Shown piece by piece: positions 46,500 through 57,910 of a stretch of 64,000 nucleotides of DNA (the stretch's first letter is position 1; each line of letters begins with the position of its first letter). The stretch comes from Gnetum montanum (Eukaryota; Streptophyta; Gnetopsida; Gnetales; Gnetaceae). The position numbers were made by a program, and so were the translations under genes. The notes below the pieces were generated by a model. That model searched no databases. It saw only the letters and a program-made list of their open reading frames with translations, and was not told where the DNA came from. The stretch is from NCBI GenBank assembly GCA_015680685.1, contig MNCI01000556.1, forward strand, positions 514,698 to 578,697, in the 5' to 3' direction.

Positions 46500-49307
46500 A
46501 CCTTCACTAGCCTCTGGTCCATGTGATGGTAGTGGCATGAAAGATGGCTGTCCCACAGCAGCTGCAACTTCTAGAGGTAGCCAAAAAGCCTCCAAGAGAG
46601 CCCTCATTTTTTCTTCTTTGCTTCTGGGATTGTTCACTATCCAGGTAGGTTCACCAATGTGTGCTAGAAATGGAACCTCCCAAAGGCATGGCAGCACCAG
46701 AAAGAGTTCTTTCAGGTTGTGAACTACTTTTGTTTGATGTTGAATGCGTGGATTGATGCCTGCAGTTGCTAGTAGTCATTCATTTGATGGGCCAAGTTCT
46801 CCACGACTGCATGTTGTCCTTCAAAACTCGTGTGGAGGACCTTGAGTTCTGTGTTTCCTATTTTCAATTTCTACTTCACCATTTTGTGTGCTTAGAACTC
46901 TCCCTCGTATAAAGAGTATGAGGAAGCCACTTTTTTCTCCAATTCAGACTGTGGTCTCCCGATTGTGAGCATGGCCAGGTTTGCATAACGAAGGTTGGCA
47001 AGCTCCATATACTCTGTGATTTCATCAATCTGTAGCTCCTTAAGGTGGATTTTAGCCTAATTGTAGGCATTCAACCCATCAAAGATAGGTTGCCATACTT
47101 TGCCTCCTTCTTGGAGCTGCTGGAGTGCTTGGTTTAACTTGGCCTTTGTGACTTGAATCTACTTCTCATTTACTTCCTTTTGCAGTCCCACTTGGTCCTT
47201 ATAATGATTCTTGATTTTTTCAAACTTCAGGGCCTCATTCTTCCAAGCGGAAATTTCGATGGTATATTTTTGTCACAAAGCCCAAACCTCCTCCATCGAA
47301 AGATTTTGGTTCTTAGCTACCAACCTTCTCACGTTAGCATTCACCCTAGCTAGCTCTTCCTACTGTTGATGGATAAAATTTTTCATGTACTCATTTTCTG
47401 CACCAACATTATGTAGGTGATGAACCTCCATGGTCAACCTAATGTTCTCCTGGTGAACCTTTTTCAAGTCCTTGTTTAAATTATTTTCTTGAACATCTAC
47501 CAAGGACTTATTGAAGATCGTGGACTCTCACTCATCCTCAACTATCTGAAGTTTGAGTTGAATCTATTGAAAATATTTATCTATGGTGATTTCACGGTTG
47601 AGGAGAGCTGGATCGGCAAGTTGGATTCTTAATTGGGCCACTTCTATTGCCAAGCATTGACAGGCAGCTTGAGTAGTTTCAAGTTGTCCTTCCAACATGA
47701 GGCTCTTACCCCTTGCTAAAAGTAGCACCAACCGGGTTGCAATGATGTTGTCTGGAAGGTCAAAGACATTTGGAAGTGGTTTCTTGGTTCCCACCAGTCA
47801 GTCCAACAATTCCTCATGTTGCACTGCATCAATCTTGCTACATGAGGTTTTGGCAAATGCTTGTACATCTTGAAGTACATGAACATATGGTACAGGTGTT
47901 GCTAGTGCATTGAGAGCTGTAGCAATTGTATCAAAAACCACTTCAGCCCAATCTCCTATCCTTGGTGCTACATCACCAAGACCGTTGCCCCTTCACCATA
48001 TTCCAAGTGTATTGAAAAGGTAGTAGCATTTCCAAATATTTTGGGAAATAGCTATTGGGTTGATACTGTTACCTCTCGAACACTAGGATCTATCCTTACT
48101 GGTACTTACATTTGGATAGTGGAGAACATTGGCCCTGCTCTTTCCAGCAAGCTGACTGATCAAGCCACTTGCTCCAAGTCACTCATTGCAGGGCGATAGA
48201 CTGAAGGATCTTCTCCTTCACTAGTCCTACCAAATTACTTTTGCTAGCTCAAGAGCGTTTGTCAGATCTCGCGAATGTGTTCTGCAATGGTTTGCAAACC
48301 TGACCTTGTTGTTTGTACAAGTGGTGGAGGTGGTTGCTGCTTCTCCTCTATCTGCATCGTGGCTGGAGTTCTATCTTTCATCATTTCATTCCATGAGGCA
48401 ATTGGGGCATGTTGAATTGTGTCATTGAAAAATCATGCTATTCCTGCTTGTTTACATAACTTTTTGATTAGGCAGGGAAAGGGGAGAGCTCATCTTCCAC
48501 GTTCACTTTCAGTGAACCTTTTTTCAATTTCCAAAAATAGTAACTGTGGAAGACTCATCAGGAACTTCCCACTTAGAGCAGCACATGAACGAGCAGAGAA
48601 GTCCATGATTTTACTAGGTATTATCATTGGATTCAAGTGGTAAGATGCGATCTTTGAATATACCCTCTTCACTGTGGTTAGAGAGCTGAACTCCTTGCAG
48701 TCTACCCCATAGCACCACCTGATCCACTCCCTTTTTACCTTAGGGTTTGCTTGTTTTGGGATCTTCACCACATCTACTCTAGTCTCAGGCAACCCCAGAG
48801 CTTGTGCTATTGCCTCTGAAGAGTAAGAGACATAAATGTCTTTGATTCTTACTCTGGATCCCGATTGCCGATTCATCTAGAAGAGATAGGTCTCTCCTAA
48901 GTACCATTCACCACTGGTTGTAATGATTGGCCACATCTAAGAGTTTTGCCGTTGGAGCTTCACATATTCTGGTGCATTCTCGAGGAATGGTCCAAAGTTT
49001 AGCTCTTGCAGGACCATCCATTGCACTTTTGTAGCTTGATAGCATCAAGACAGGCTTGGGTCAGGGTGACCTCAAACCATGGTGCTATCCCCGGAGTCTC
49101 ATCCCCTGGTGATTGCTCACTGGGAATCTCCTCTTCAAGAATTTGATGGATAGATTCCACATCAAGTCCTTCATGGAGGGGGCCAGTTGCATGAGAGCCC
49201 TTCGTGTGCTCTGGTTATTGCACACCTTGTCCCCTTCCCATTTGTGGGCGATTGTCCCTCAGTTGTGATGGTCGTTCACCCCTTGGATGCCTTGGTTTGG
49301 GTGCCAT
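46500..49307 (-). pseudogene. D ORF2: plant-mobile-domain-like, coiled-coil protein (broken)
   Basis: ATG at the complement of 49305-49307, directly after an acceptor AG; the coding trace runs to about 46500. A basic start (MAPKPRHPRGERP) parallels C2. The 48490-48876 segment carries VRIKDIYVSYSSEAIAQALGLP (seen in two pieces), the expected 'plant mobile/transposon protein' opening. In the next frame ALPFPCLIKKLCKQAGI matches FPFPCLIRKLYKRAGI of C2. Downstream is coiled coil: LRIQLA, then NIRLTMEVHHLHN, then VRRLVAKNQNLSMEEV, the last matching C2's NQTLSMEKV. Multiple stops. The end is ill-defined. Confidence 0.6.
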
Positions 49308-49338
49308 CTGCAATCAAACATAACCACCCATTAGACTG
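49308..49338 (-). promoter_or_regulatory. Splice-acceptor-like site before ORF2 of D
   Basis: Minus strand GTCTAAT branch-like motif, ~23 nt, then TTGCAG joined to ATGGCA. Weaker branch motif than in C1/C2 but the same spacing. Confidence 0.5.
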
Positions 49339-51290
49339 TGCATAAGTAGCTCAAGATGGTCCTTATACACCTTCTTAGTTTGACTAAGTTATGTTGTTGG
49401 CACGAGCATTCCATAAAGTCTTTCGAAGTGTTAATTCATGGGTTAGAGCCAAAAACAACAAGGGATGAGTTGAAGTTTAAAAAATTGTTTTCGTTTCTTC
49501 CCTTAGAGGTGCCAAGTCTTAATTAACTAACTAATTAATTAATTAACCACACATAGGATTCACACCCCCCCCCCCNNNNNNNNNNNNNNNNNNNNNNNNN
49601 NNNNNNNNNNNNNNNNNNNNNNNNNNNNNNNNNNNNNNNNNNNNNNNNNNNNNNNNNNNNNNNNNNNNNNNNNNNNNNNNNNNNNNNNNNNNNAAAAATG
49701 AATTTAAAACACCAAATTGGGACGGTTGAAGAGCGTAAGAGGCCGAGAATGAAATCAAGGACACGAGGAAGGTAACTTGGGCTAGAAAAAGAGTTAAAGG
49801 TAGGAGAATGTGGTGAGAAAGAACTCCACGGGGAGGAAATAGAGCGATGGGACCCTAAAAATAATCAACCATGAAATCCAAAGAATGGGAGACTTAAAAA
49901 GTGGGACCAAGAATATGCAAGTGGGTCCTCCCCATAGCAGTAAATAGCCTTAGTAGCCCTTGCATATCCTCAAAACCGTGGTTTATGGGCCCTGGGGTCA
50001 AGAAATGGTGCTCGCAAGTTAATACTCCTACCCAAGAGATCCCGCCAAGGCATTAGTAGTACATGGAAATCACGACAAAATTTCAAAGCATAAAATGGGA
50101 AATGAGGTGAGTTTGGGAGAGAAACGGGTGAGAGAGAGACGAGAGGAGTGGAATTCCAATCATTGGTTACTTGAAACCCCATGTGAATTTGTGGTTAAGT
50201 GACCCGGTAGGACCATTCCTGAGTTCAGACACAAAACCAACCACATACAGTGACCTTGTAGAAATAGGAGAAGCCCCATCCATCCACCAAGTAGTAGAGT
50301 ATACCCATAGGAAACCACCACTCTAATAGGTGTGAGAAGAAGGAAGTGAAATGGGGCAAATTTAGAGGGGACAGCTGAGGCCCATAACTTGTTTTAGTGG
50401 CCCATGAGAGGTGGTCTAAGGGGTATGCTTTGAATTCCCACATAGTGATGCTTTTATTTTCTTCATTTTCTTATTATTTCATGGGAACCACACCATGAAA
50501 AGACCCATGCTAGTTTGCATGCATGCGACCAAGGGGTGTGCTTTGAATCCTCATGTTTTTTTTTTTGAATTTTATTGGTGAGGACCATACCATGCAAGGT
50601 CGAATTGCCTAGTGACTTCCTTGTAGAGAAGGATGCAGAGTGATAAGAAACCCATAAGGACACACTGACAACCCATTGGATGGGAGAGGGCAACGAATGT
50701 TGCATTCCCCTTGAAGTCACACCCGATTCAAACCATTGGGTCATCCCTGAGTCTGGGAACTACACAAGTCACAGATTAATTATAATGTTTTTAAGTGAAG
50801 GGGTTACATGTTTCCAACAAAAGGAAAACCATGGAGTGGGTGAATTGGTGGATGACGTGGACTCACTACTGATTGTATGAGCTAAAAATAGATGTAAAGT
50901 CTAAGGATAACATGTGAGGACGAGAGCCAGATAACTAGGTGGACTATTATACATGACCCATTACAACGAAAACCGTTCATGCTTGACACTTAATGGCAAT
51001 AGGACAATGTATTAGTGATCACATGAAAATGAAACACACACAAAGAAAAAAAATAATTAAAGAAAGGAAAAAATTAACAATAATTGGCAAATGTATGAAC
51101 GATGTTGAAAAACAACAAAGTGTAAAACAAAAAAGTGTAAAACAAAAAATTACAAAATAGTGAGGGGTGTAGTCGAATGGATTAGCAGGGATGATGGTCT
51201 CCCCAACGATTGGATGGAAAGGAGGAGACATGAAAAATGGAGCGAGGCTGTCCTGGTGATGATGAGATGGTATCCTTGGTTAGGTGGAGC
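49339..51290 (-). other. D internal non-coding region with assembly gap
   Basis: Gap at 49576-49693, preceded by CCCCCCCCCCC (49565-49575). Shared block at 49918-49940 (GTGGGTCCTCCCCATAGCAG). The stretch at 51150-51235 matches the B sequence just after integrase (36335-36425; CTCCTCCTTCCAACTCAGTC type). No pol domains. Confidence 0.6.
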
Positions 51291-52100
51291 CCACAAAAAG
51301 GGTTGAGTTCCATGGGCTCTTGTTTTAAGCTTTCAAGGATTTTCAATTTTCCCTAGTCACCATGGTCATCAAAAATGGACACTTGTTGATGAACCTCTTC
51401 CAATTCATCCATGCTTTCTACATAGGCTCTTACAAGCCCCTCAGATGGTTCCATGCATAATGTGTTGCTAGCAGGATCAGCTGTCAACCACTGGGTGCCT
51501 GCTTGTTTTGTGGCTACTGTGTATAGGCACTATTGAACTGGTGATTCTTCGGTACACCAACTGCATGCTTGAATGGATTTTTGCTTAGCAGACCATAACT
51601 GCTACACAAAATTGCACCCTGAGTCACTTTATGCGATGCATGGAACATGCTTCTTCTTGATCTTTCCAAAAGGATTTTCCTTTGAAATTTCAAGGGAAAG
51701 ATCTTGGAGTCCTAATCTTGCATCCACTGTGCTCAACCAGGTCCTTCCCATTATGATTCGGAAGTTCCCCTTGTAATATCAACACTGATGACAAGGAAAT
51801 TAGTAGGATAGGACCACCCAAAAATGGTGGTCATAATGTCCTCCACCACTCCCAAGGAAACAATGATGGACTAGTCTACCAGTTCAAGCCTAATGTTTCT
51901 CTTCTTTAACAGGGGCAAGTTTCAATTCTTGTATAGGTCATGTGAGATCAAATTGACTCCTGAACCTGAATCCATAAGAGCTTTATAGGGCTCATTTCCT
52001 GCCACCTGAAGATGGATGAGGGGACTTCCTGGATTGGTCAATTTCTAGATAAGGTGACTTACCTTTATCCAGTTGGTCACACTGTGTGTGTGAGCATGAC
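51291..52100 (-). pseudogene. D retroviral-type aspartic protease region
   Basis: Minus strand. PLIHLQVAGNEPYKALMDSGSGVNLISHDLY is seen across two pieces near 51945-52045, so the active-site motif is MDSGSGVNLI. Next comes LELVD, a stop, then TTIFGWSYPTNFLVISVD (51785-51850) and a decayed IIMGR.WLS. It then breaks off and sequence equivalent to the post-integrase region of B follows. The active-site Asp-Ser-Gly is more canonical than in B. Confidence 0.7.
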
Positions 52101-54560
52101 TGTTTTTATGTTGGAGGGCATTTGGTCTCAAGGTTGCTTGAGTGGTGGAACAGTAGAGATGGTTTGAGATTCAAAGGCACCAACCACAGGTGGTTGTGAC
52201 GGTGTGCGTACATGATTGGGTCAGAAGAAGGGATGTTTCCATGGCTTGGCTTCTAGCCCACTTGGCTAAGGAGCCGATTGTATGTTGACAGCCCTCATAG
52301 CATTTCGTTGCTGTGGATGTAGCGGTATCTCTCCCTACATAGGTGGAGCAGGTGGTAGTTGAGTGGGATGTTGTGGAGAAGGAATGGTAGGAGAAGGTGA
52401 TGGAGGATAGTAGAGATGTCGATTTTCCCCCAAGGTGATGGAGGTTGTGGTCAGAAATATTCTACGGGATGGTAATAATTCTGAAATGTGGCATGACTGG
52501 AAGAGTCCCGTAGAGAGACTGGTTGTTGGACATAGTACCCATAAGGGTACTACTGCCTTGGAGGTGGCATCCCCCACACTTGTGGGTGTTGCCACTACTG
52601 GAAGTATTTATATGGTTGCGGTGGTGCTTTGCTTGGATAATACCCTTGCTGCTGCTGGTGGAACTGCCTGGGATTGCCTTGTGGGTAAGGCAACCTTCAG
52701 GGTGTTTGTTGCCTCGCCAAGAAAGGATTCAATGTGTACACCCTAGACTCTTGAAGATGTGACATCACAGGGCAACATCCCTTAGGATGTTCATATTGGC
52801 ATATGCCACATTCATTATCCATCTTGGTGTCAGAGTCCCCAACTTACTCTGCTATAGTGACTTTGCCCTTACCCTTATGTTGGGCACATTTAGCTTCCTT
52901 CTTCCTACACTGATCGCGATCATTACCTTGTTCTCTAGACTCCTCTACAATTTTCAGCACACTCTAGAATTTTTCGTCCAAAGAGTCCCACATCTTATCA
53001 AGCATTGCCGATATTTCAGATGCAAACTTTTGTAAAGGTAAGGTCTTTCGGTACACCGCTGCTTCCAATGGTGATTCCTCCTCCTCATCATAGAATCAAA
53101 CCTTCCTCTTTTTGATGGAAGGATCTCAATTGAACTCTTCTGCACTCTCCTTCTTTCTCAACTCCCCCTCATCCTTGGCCACTTGCTCAATGAGGCATTG
53201 TAGCTGATGGTCCCTTAATTCTAATAATTTTCCTTAGGTGTACACACCAAGGATCTTTCTGGTTTCAAAGAGGAGCCCATCAATGATATGGCGAAGCTGT
53301 GCCAGCTGAGAGTAGCCATGGCCATGGCATTAGTGTAGCAATGAATAATATCTTCTCATGGCCACATGCAAGGGTTCATGATTACCCTGTTTCCACCCTT
53401 GGATCTAATGTCTTAGGTTTGCCACTCTAGAGTATGTTTGATACTTGTTATTGAAGACTTCAAGCATCGTACTCCATCTTCTGATTGATTCTAGTTCCAA
53501 GGACCGGTACCAACTCTCTACTTCCTTGATGAGTGTGCAAGGGAACAGCTTTAGTTTTTGCCAATCATTGTCAATGTTCTGCAGGGTGTAGGCATCATGG
53601 AACGCCTGTAGGTGAGTTTGCAGATCATAGTTGTATCTCCCTTCAAATCTGGGGATGTTGTTCATATCTACATGCTTGATCCAACTATCCTTCATATGCC
53701 TACTAGGGATTTGAACTACCTCGACGATCTAGAACATGCTTCGAGTAGCCAAAATTGGCTCATCTGAGTCATAGTCTTGCTGAGGACCATGATGTCTATG
53801 AAGATTTTGGCTACCCCTCTTTTTATGATGGCGAGCATCGCACGATTGGTCGGGAATTTCCTCATGTTGTCCCTTTCGATCCTTTTGATCACTATCGTTT
53901 TGCTCCTTTCTACCCTGGTTATGATCATAGCCTAAACTGGATGAAGGTTTAGGAGAGTGAGAGGATGGAGAAGAGTCACCACTGCTCCAATGTCGATCTT
54001 CCCCTCTACCCTAATGATGGCCTCAATCATCCTGCCCATCTTTGCTATGTGACCCTCCATCCCCTTGAGGATCTCGGTCACTTGGAGCCTTGTTTTGGAT
54101 GATGGACTGAAGGATTTGTTGCCCCAGAGGAAGTTCAATCTAGTGGGAATCATGAAAGATAGGTTTCCCATCATCCTATAGCCCTTGCAAGAATAAGGGG
54201 TTACTAAATTGTTTCCCCTTCATGTGTTCGTATCTTTTTGCCTACGGTTAGTCTCATGCTTGTTGAGCCTCAGTGGGATGATAGTCCTGGTAGTCATGAT
54301 CCTCCATGACGTACTCCACACCACGGTCCTAGACACATAGTCTACCAAGATTATGGAATAGCATACTAGGAGCCGATCAATTGGGTGGTAGTATGATGTT
54401 ATCCTCCATGTCCCGCCATTGTAGATGCTCATCTTGATGTAGGATGAATGTGAAGTTAGGGATATATTCATCAGGATGCTTGAATACCACTCAACATTCT
54501 TGTGGCACTGGTGGGTTGGATACATCTCACCTGTGAGAAGAAGTCAAATTGGATGTTAGA
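52101..54560 (-). pseudogene. D gag pseudogene
   Basis: Minus strand. N-terminal part 54520-53930 (charged, Ser/Asp/Lys-rich). Capsid part 53405-53695: IPRFEGRYNYD, then WQKLKLF, ESWYRSLE, RRWSTMLEVFNNKYQTYSR. The middle has VAKDEGELRKKESAEEF (53140-53200). The variant zinc knuckle CGICQYEHPKGC is near 52775-52815, then a Gln/Pro/Tyr-rich tail. Several stops. Homologous along its length to B and C gag. Confidence 0.75.
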
Positions 54561-54693
54561 TGATCCATTTAATCAATGTACCTTATGTTTACTTTAATCT
54601 GCCTAGCGTGCATAAATGTTACTATCTTGGGTCCGTTCCAACGACGTGTATGATAATTTTACTAAGGTTAGATGACACATGTAAGACTAACAA

Positions 54694-54711
54694 TCCCCGA
54701 AAATGGCACCA
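54694..54711 (-). other. Primer-binding site (tRNA-Asp) of D
   Basis: Minus strand TTGGTGCCATTTTCGGGG inside the 5' LTR; matches the tRNA-Asp complement apart from transitions and one base. Confidence 0.65.
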
Positions 54712-54712
54712 A

Positions 54713-55601
54713 TGATAAGCGGCTAGGTACCCCTATGCCCAACCATGCGAATCACAGCCGTTCACACACGACTCAGTCAAATTCTGTAGACTGTAAGCAC
54801 TTAACATACACCAGACCTCTAACCAACAAAACCCTTTGTTAGAACAGTCGTTGTCTTCTCAACCTCACTTATGAGTATCTAGTGGCAATGGTTAAGTGAG
54901 ATTGAGGCAACTGATTTTTATAGATTTTACTTTATCTTTTGGCATCTAATTAAGGTACGGAAGGTAAGAAATGAAATATTATTTAATTTATAATTATCCT
55001 AATCTGTATCTTAACTATTCCTAGCATAAGTATCCGATCCCATCTTCCAGGTGCATTATGAGAATCCCTTGAACACTATTGGGTTACCAGACGGTAAGCG
55101 TCATTGGGTTACCAAGTGTTGGGTTTACGTTCGAGATGGTTGTACTTATGTCCTTTACGAACTATAAAGGAGCAATAGCAATTAAAATAACAATAACAGG
55201 AACTTAAGTAATTATCAAAGCATAAACATATTAAACTATTGAATGCATTAAATGGCTAAGTCCAAATGTTGCAAGGAATGCTTGAAGAGTTCGTCGTTAT
55301 TGCCATCATGCCAATGGGCTCAGATACATCAACACTCGAATAAAGAGCCGGTCACTTTTCTTATACCTACTATGGGCACTTGGAAAATATTCTATCTCCT
55401 ATGGGAACAAACTACAAGAGCTTCGCTACAATTGACAAAAAGGTACCTAAATGAGATAGAAGGCCCTCTTATTTATAGCTCAAAATAGGCTCCGCATAAA
55501 CGGGCCCACGTCGACGCATGGAAGGCTATGTCAACGGGGCCACGTCGACGTAGCCGCGTATACGCGGCCTAGTCGACACATCGACTAATGACACTTCATC
55601 A
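54713..55601 (-). repeat. D 5' LTR
   Basis: 889 bp, TGATAAGCG...CTTCATCA, followed by the CTATG target duplication. Confidence 0.88.
55470..55595 (-). promoter_or_regulatory. Palindrome-rich U3 and TATA box of D 5' LTR
   Basis: TATAAATA (complement of 55470-55477), preceded in 55505-55590 by CACGTCGACGTAG, CCGCGTATACGCGG and TCGACACATCGA palindromes, very CpG-rich for this region. Confidence 0.6.
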
Positions 55602-55606
55602 CTATG

Positions 55607-55800
55607 CCAATTATATTTTCTATGTATTTTAATATTACCATATTTAGTAGTAAGATGGAATAAGTACAAGTAGTTTCGAGCATATAGTGTAATTATTTGG
55701 TAACCCAGTGGTGACTTTGCTTAACTGCTCAGTGGTAAAGTTACTTGGAATTCCCAATAATAATTATTGAGTAATGGCAAAATGATCAAACCAAGTGTAA
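55607..55800 (+). repeat. Relic LTR related to families B/C, right part
   Basis: TATTTGGTAACCCAGTGG...ACTTGGAATTCCC parallels the C LTR block ACTTGGTATCCCAGTGAC...CACTTGGTAATCC. Continuation of 44986-45326 across element D. Confidence 0.5.
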
Positions 55801-56149
55801 GAATGCAAAGCAATGACAAAATAATTGGCCCGAAGTGTAGCCCCCTATAGTGAGGAATTATTAAGTGTGCTATTAGTTTCTTCTTCAAAATAATAACCTA
55901 GAAAATGGACCTCAACATTTGCATCTGGCATTGGACAAAGTCATCACAAACAACAAATTGTAGCTAGTAGTTTAACTAAGTTTTTTGAAATAGTACCACA
56001 GAAACTTGGTAACTTTATTAAGTGTTTGCTACCCATACTATTTATATTTCTTTTGTCTAATAGTTCTTAAGGGTCTCTAGATGTAATAAAAAGCATTTTA
56101 GCTTCAGTTTCTTATTTTAAATAAAGATAGACTTTATAAATTGACCAAG
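55801..56149. other. No gene recognised
   Basis: AT-rich sequence between the relic LTR and the duplicated promoter segment. Nothing identifiable. Confidence 0.4.
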
Positions 56150-56500
56150 CACCAATAGGCATAGATTGAAAAATCATATTGGATTTGCAAATAGGCAACT
56201 ATTTTTATAAATCAAATAGGAATAAATTGGTATAAGAATCAAATTAAAATAATCAATGTTAGTAAAAGAGAGCAATTATATCCACTCATGTTAGTAGTGT
56301 CATTTTCCAATTTTTTTTCATTAAGACCTAGTTAAAGTGGAAAATTAAATATAAACATTTTAGTTTTTGGCTAGCAATAAATAATATATTAAACTTAAAA
56401 AATCAATAACAATATAGTCTTATTCATTGCATTAAATATCTGAAATGGCACATCATGTGATTAAGCATAGATTTCATAAACTATGAAGGTATTAAAAAAA
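56150..56500 (+). repeat. Diverged upstream copy of the AP4 5' flank
   Basis: Corresponds, with indels, to 57520-57870. Shared landmarks in order: ATAGATTGAAAAAT, AGCAATTATATCCA/ACAGTTATATCCATTCATGTTAG, TTAAAGTGGAAAAT, then ATAATATATTAAACTTAAAAAAT against ACAATATATTATACTTAAAAAAT. It is not followed by protease coding sequence. Confidence 0.65.
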
Positions 56501-56550
56501 ACTTATATAGGTTTTTTGCTGTAGCATTATTAGGCTGTTTCAAATGACTA

Positions 56551-56685
56551 GTAACACATGTAACTCATTTTTAAAGATCTTAATCTATACAACTTGTAGT
56601 AACATATGTAACTCATTTTAAAAGATCTTAATCTACACAACTTATAAACTCTCGTTCAAAGATCCTGATCTACACGACTTACAAA
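56551..56685 (+). repeat. 48-bp tandem repeat, two copies plus a partial third
   Basis: GTAACACATGTAACTCATTT...AAAGATCTTAATCTATACAACTT at 56551 recurs at 56599; a partial third copy starts near 56658 (AAAGATCCTGATCTACACGACTT). Confidence 0.75.
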
Positions 56686-57423
56686 ATACGGATCCGCTCC
56701 TCTTCAATTATTTTGAAAGATATAAAAAAATAAGGATACGGATTAATGGGAAAATGATATTCTCTGGCACGGAATTATTAGCATGTGATATTATTCCCTC
56801 TCAAAAACGTTTACCCTAGAAAATGGGCCTTAGCGTGGCGACGCCGTAGAACGAGCACGATGTTCATACTTTTGCCCCGAGGGCTTGAACTGCACCGTTG
56901 CTGTTGTCTTTTTCCAAAGCTCGATACACCCTGCCTTACCATGCAATCGGCCAAAAGTATAAAAAACAATTAGACAGGTGAATAACCCGTGCCCGGGAAG
57001 TGCATTTATTAGAAAGGCATTTCTTACCCTAATTGAATTTTCCATGGAATCAGCCCAACCATAATTCGGGAGTGTTATCCACCAAGTTTGACTGTGCATG
57101 ATTTGTTGCCTTGTAAAACCAAGCTTCTTAAACCCTGCCTATTTCGTTTGCCTTGGTTAAAGAATAGCAGCGCATTGCTCTAAAGTCTAAACACACAATC
57201 GAGAAACTTAGGAATGCGCAACATGAAGGCAAACCTCTCCTTCTCTGGCATTGAAGCTGACTCATACGGTTGACCTGTGTCATGGACCTCTCTAGCTCAG
57301 ACATTTTAACGCGGGCTTCACCTGTGTTCGGTAAAGAACCTTCATGACCGTTGGAAAAAATCTGCGTTTAAAATAGATCAGCAGATATTTTAGACTGAGC
57401 AAGATTTTAAGAGTAACCCAATA
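56686..57423. other. No gene recognised
   Basis: Moderately GC-richer than the surroundings. Open frames 56785-56973 (+) and 56830-57099 (-) overlap and resemble nothing I know. Confidence 0.35.
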
Positions 57424-57513
57424 CAATTAAACCTCTTCTGCCCTTAGGGGATTTACACACCAACCCAACAATTAAACCTTTTCTGCCCTTAGGGGGTTTA
57501 CACACCATTCTAG
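57424..57513 (+). repeat. 45-bp tandem duplication
   Basis: CAATTAAACCTCTTCTGCCC...TTTACACACCA starts at 57424 and again at 57469. Few mismatches. Confidence 0.8.
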
Positions 57514-57519
57514 AAAACC

Positions 57520-57910
57520 TATAGATTGAAAAATTGGATTGGATCAGGGCAAATCGGTTCTGGTATTGGAAAACTGAAACGATTAAAATTGTCAATATTA
57601 ACAAACTAGAACAGTTATATCCATTCATGTTAGCGGCATTTCCAATTTTTTTCTTGTAAAAGCTCATTTAAAGTGGAAAATCAAATATAGAAAGTTTACT
57701 TATTGGTTGACATCAGAATTAACAATAAACAATATATTATACTTAAAAAATTAATAAAAAATCTAACCCTAGATTAAATCTACCGTCGGATTTTAAATAA
57801 GCTTCAATGTTAAGTTGTCATTTGTCATTTATCACAGATATCGTAATTAATCACAAATCCCACAAACTATTATTAAAGCAAGTTCATTCATTCCTCACAA
57901 CAATTGTAAC
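57520..57910 (+). promoter_or_regulatory. 5' flank of AP4
   Basis: Region immediately upstream of the AP4 start, duplicated at 56150-56500. No convincing TATA box. Inferred promoter only. Confidence 0.35.

Larger units (their letters stand above)
45327..55601 (-). mobile_element. Element D: LTR retrotransposon with gag, protease and ORF2 but no RT/RNase H/IN
   Basis: LTRs at 54713-55601 (5') and 45327-46227 (3'). Target duplication CTATG on both sides (45322-45326 and 55602-55606), perfect. Minus-strand order: tRNA-Asp primer site, gag, protease, a deletion where RT to integrase should be, non-coding region, acceptor-like site, ORF2, polypurine tract. Contains an assembly gap (49576-49693) next to an 11-base C run. 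Related to B and C by gag, LTR ends and internal blocks, but a distinct subfamily. Confidence 0.88.

Noticed and set aside
49543-49764. Open frame across the second gap
   Set aside because: Mostly N; the rest is element D non-coding sequence.
56785-57099. Overlapping frames upstream of AP4 as a small gene
   Set aside because: Opposite-strand frames of similar length, no motif, no splice or promoter evidence.
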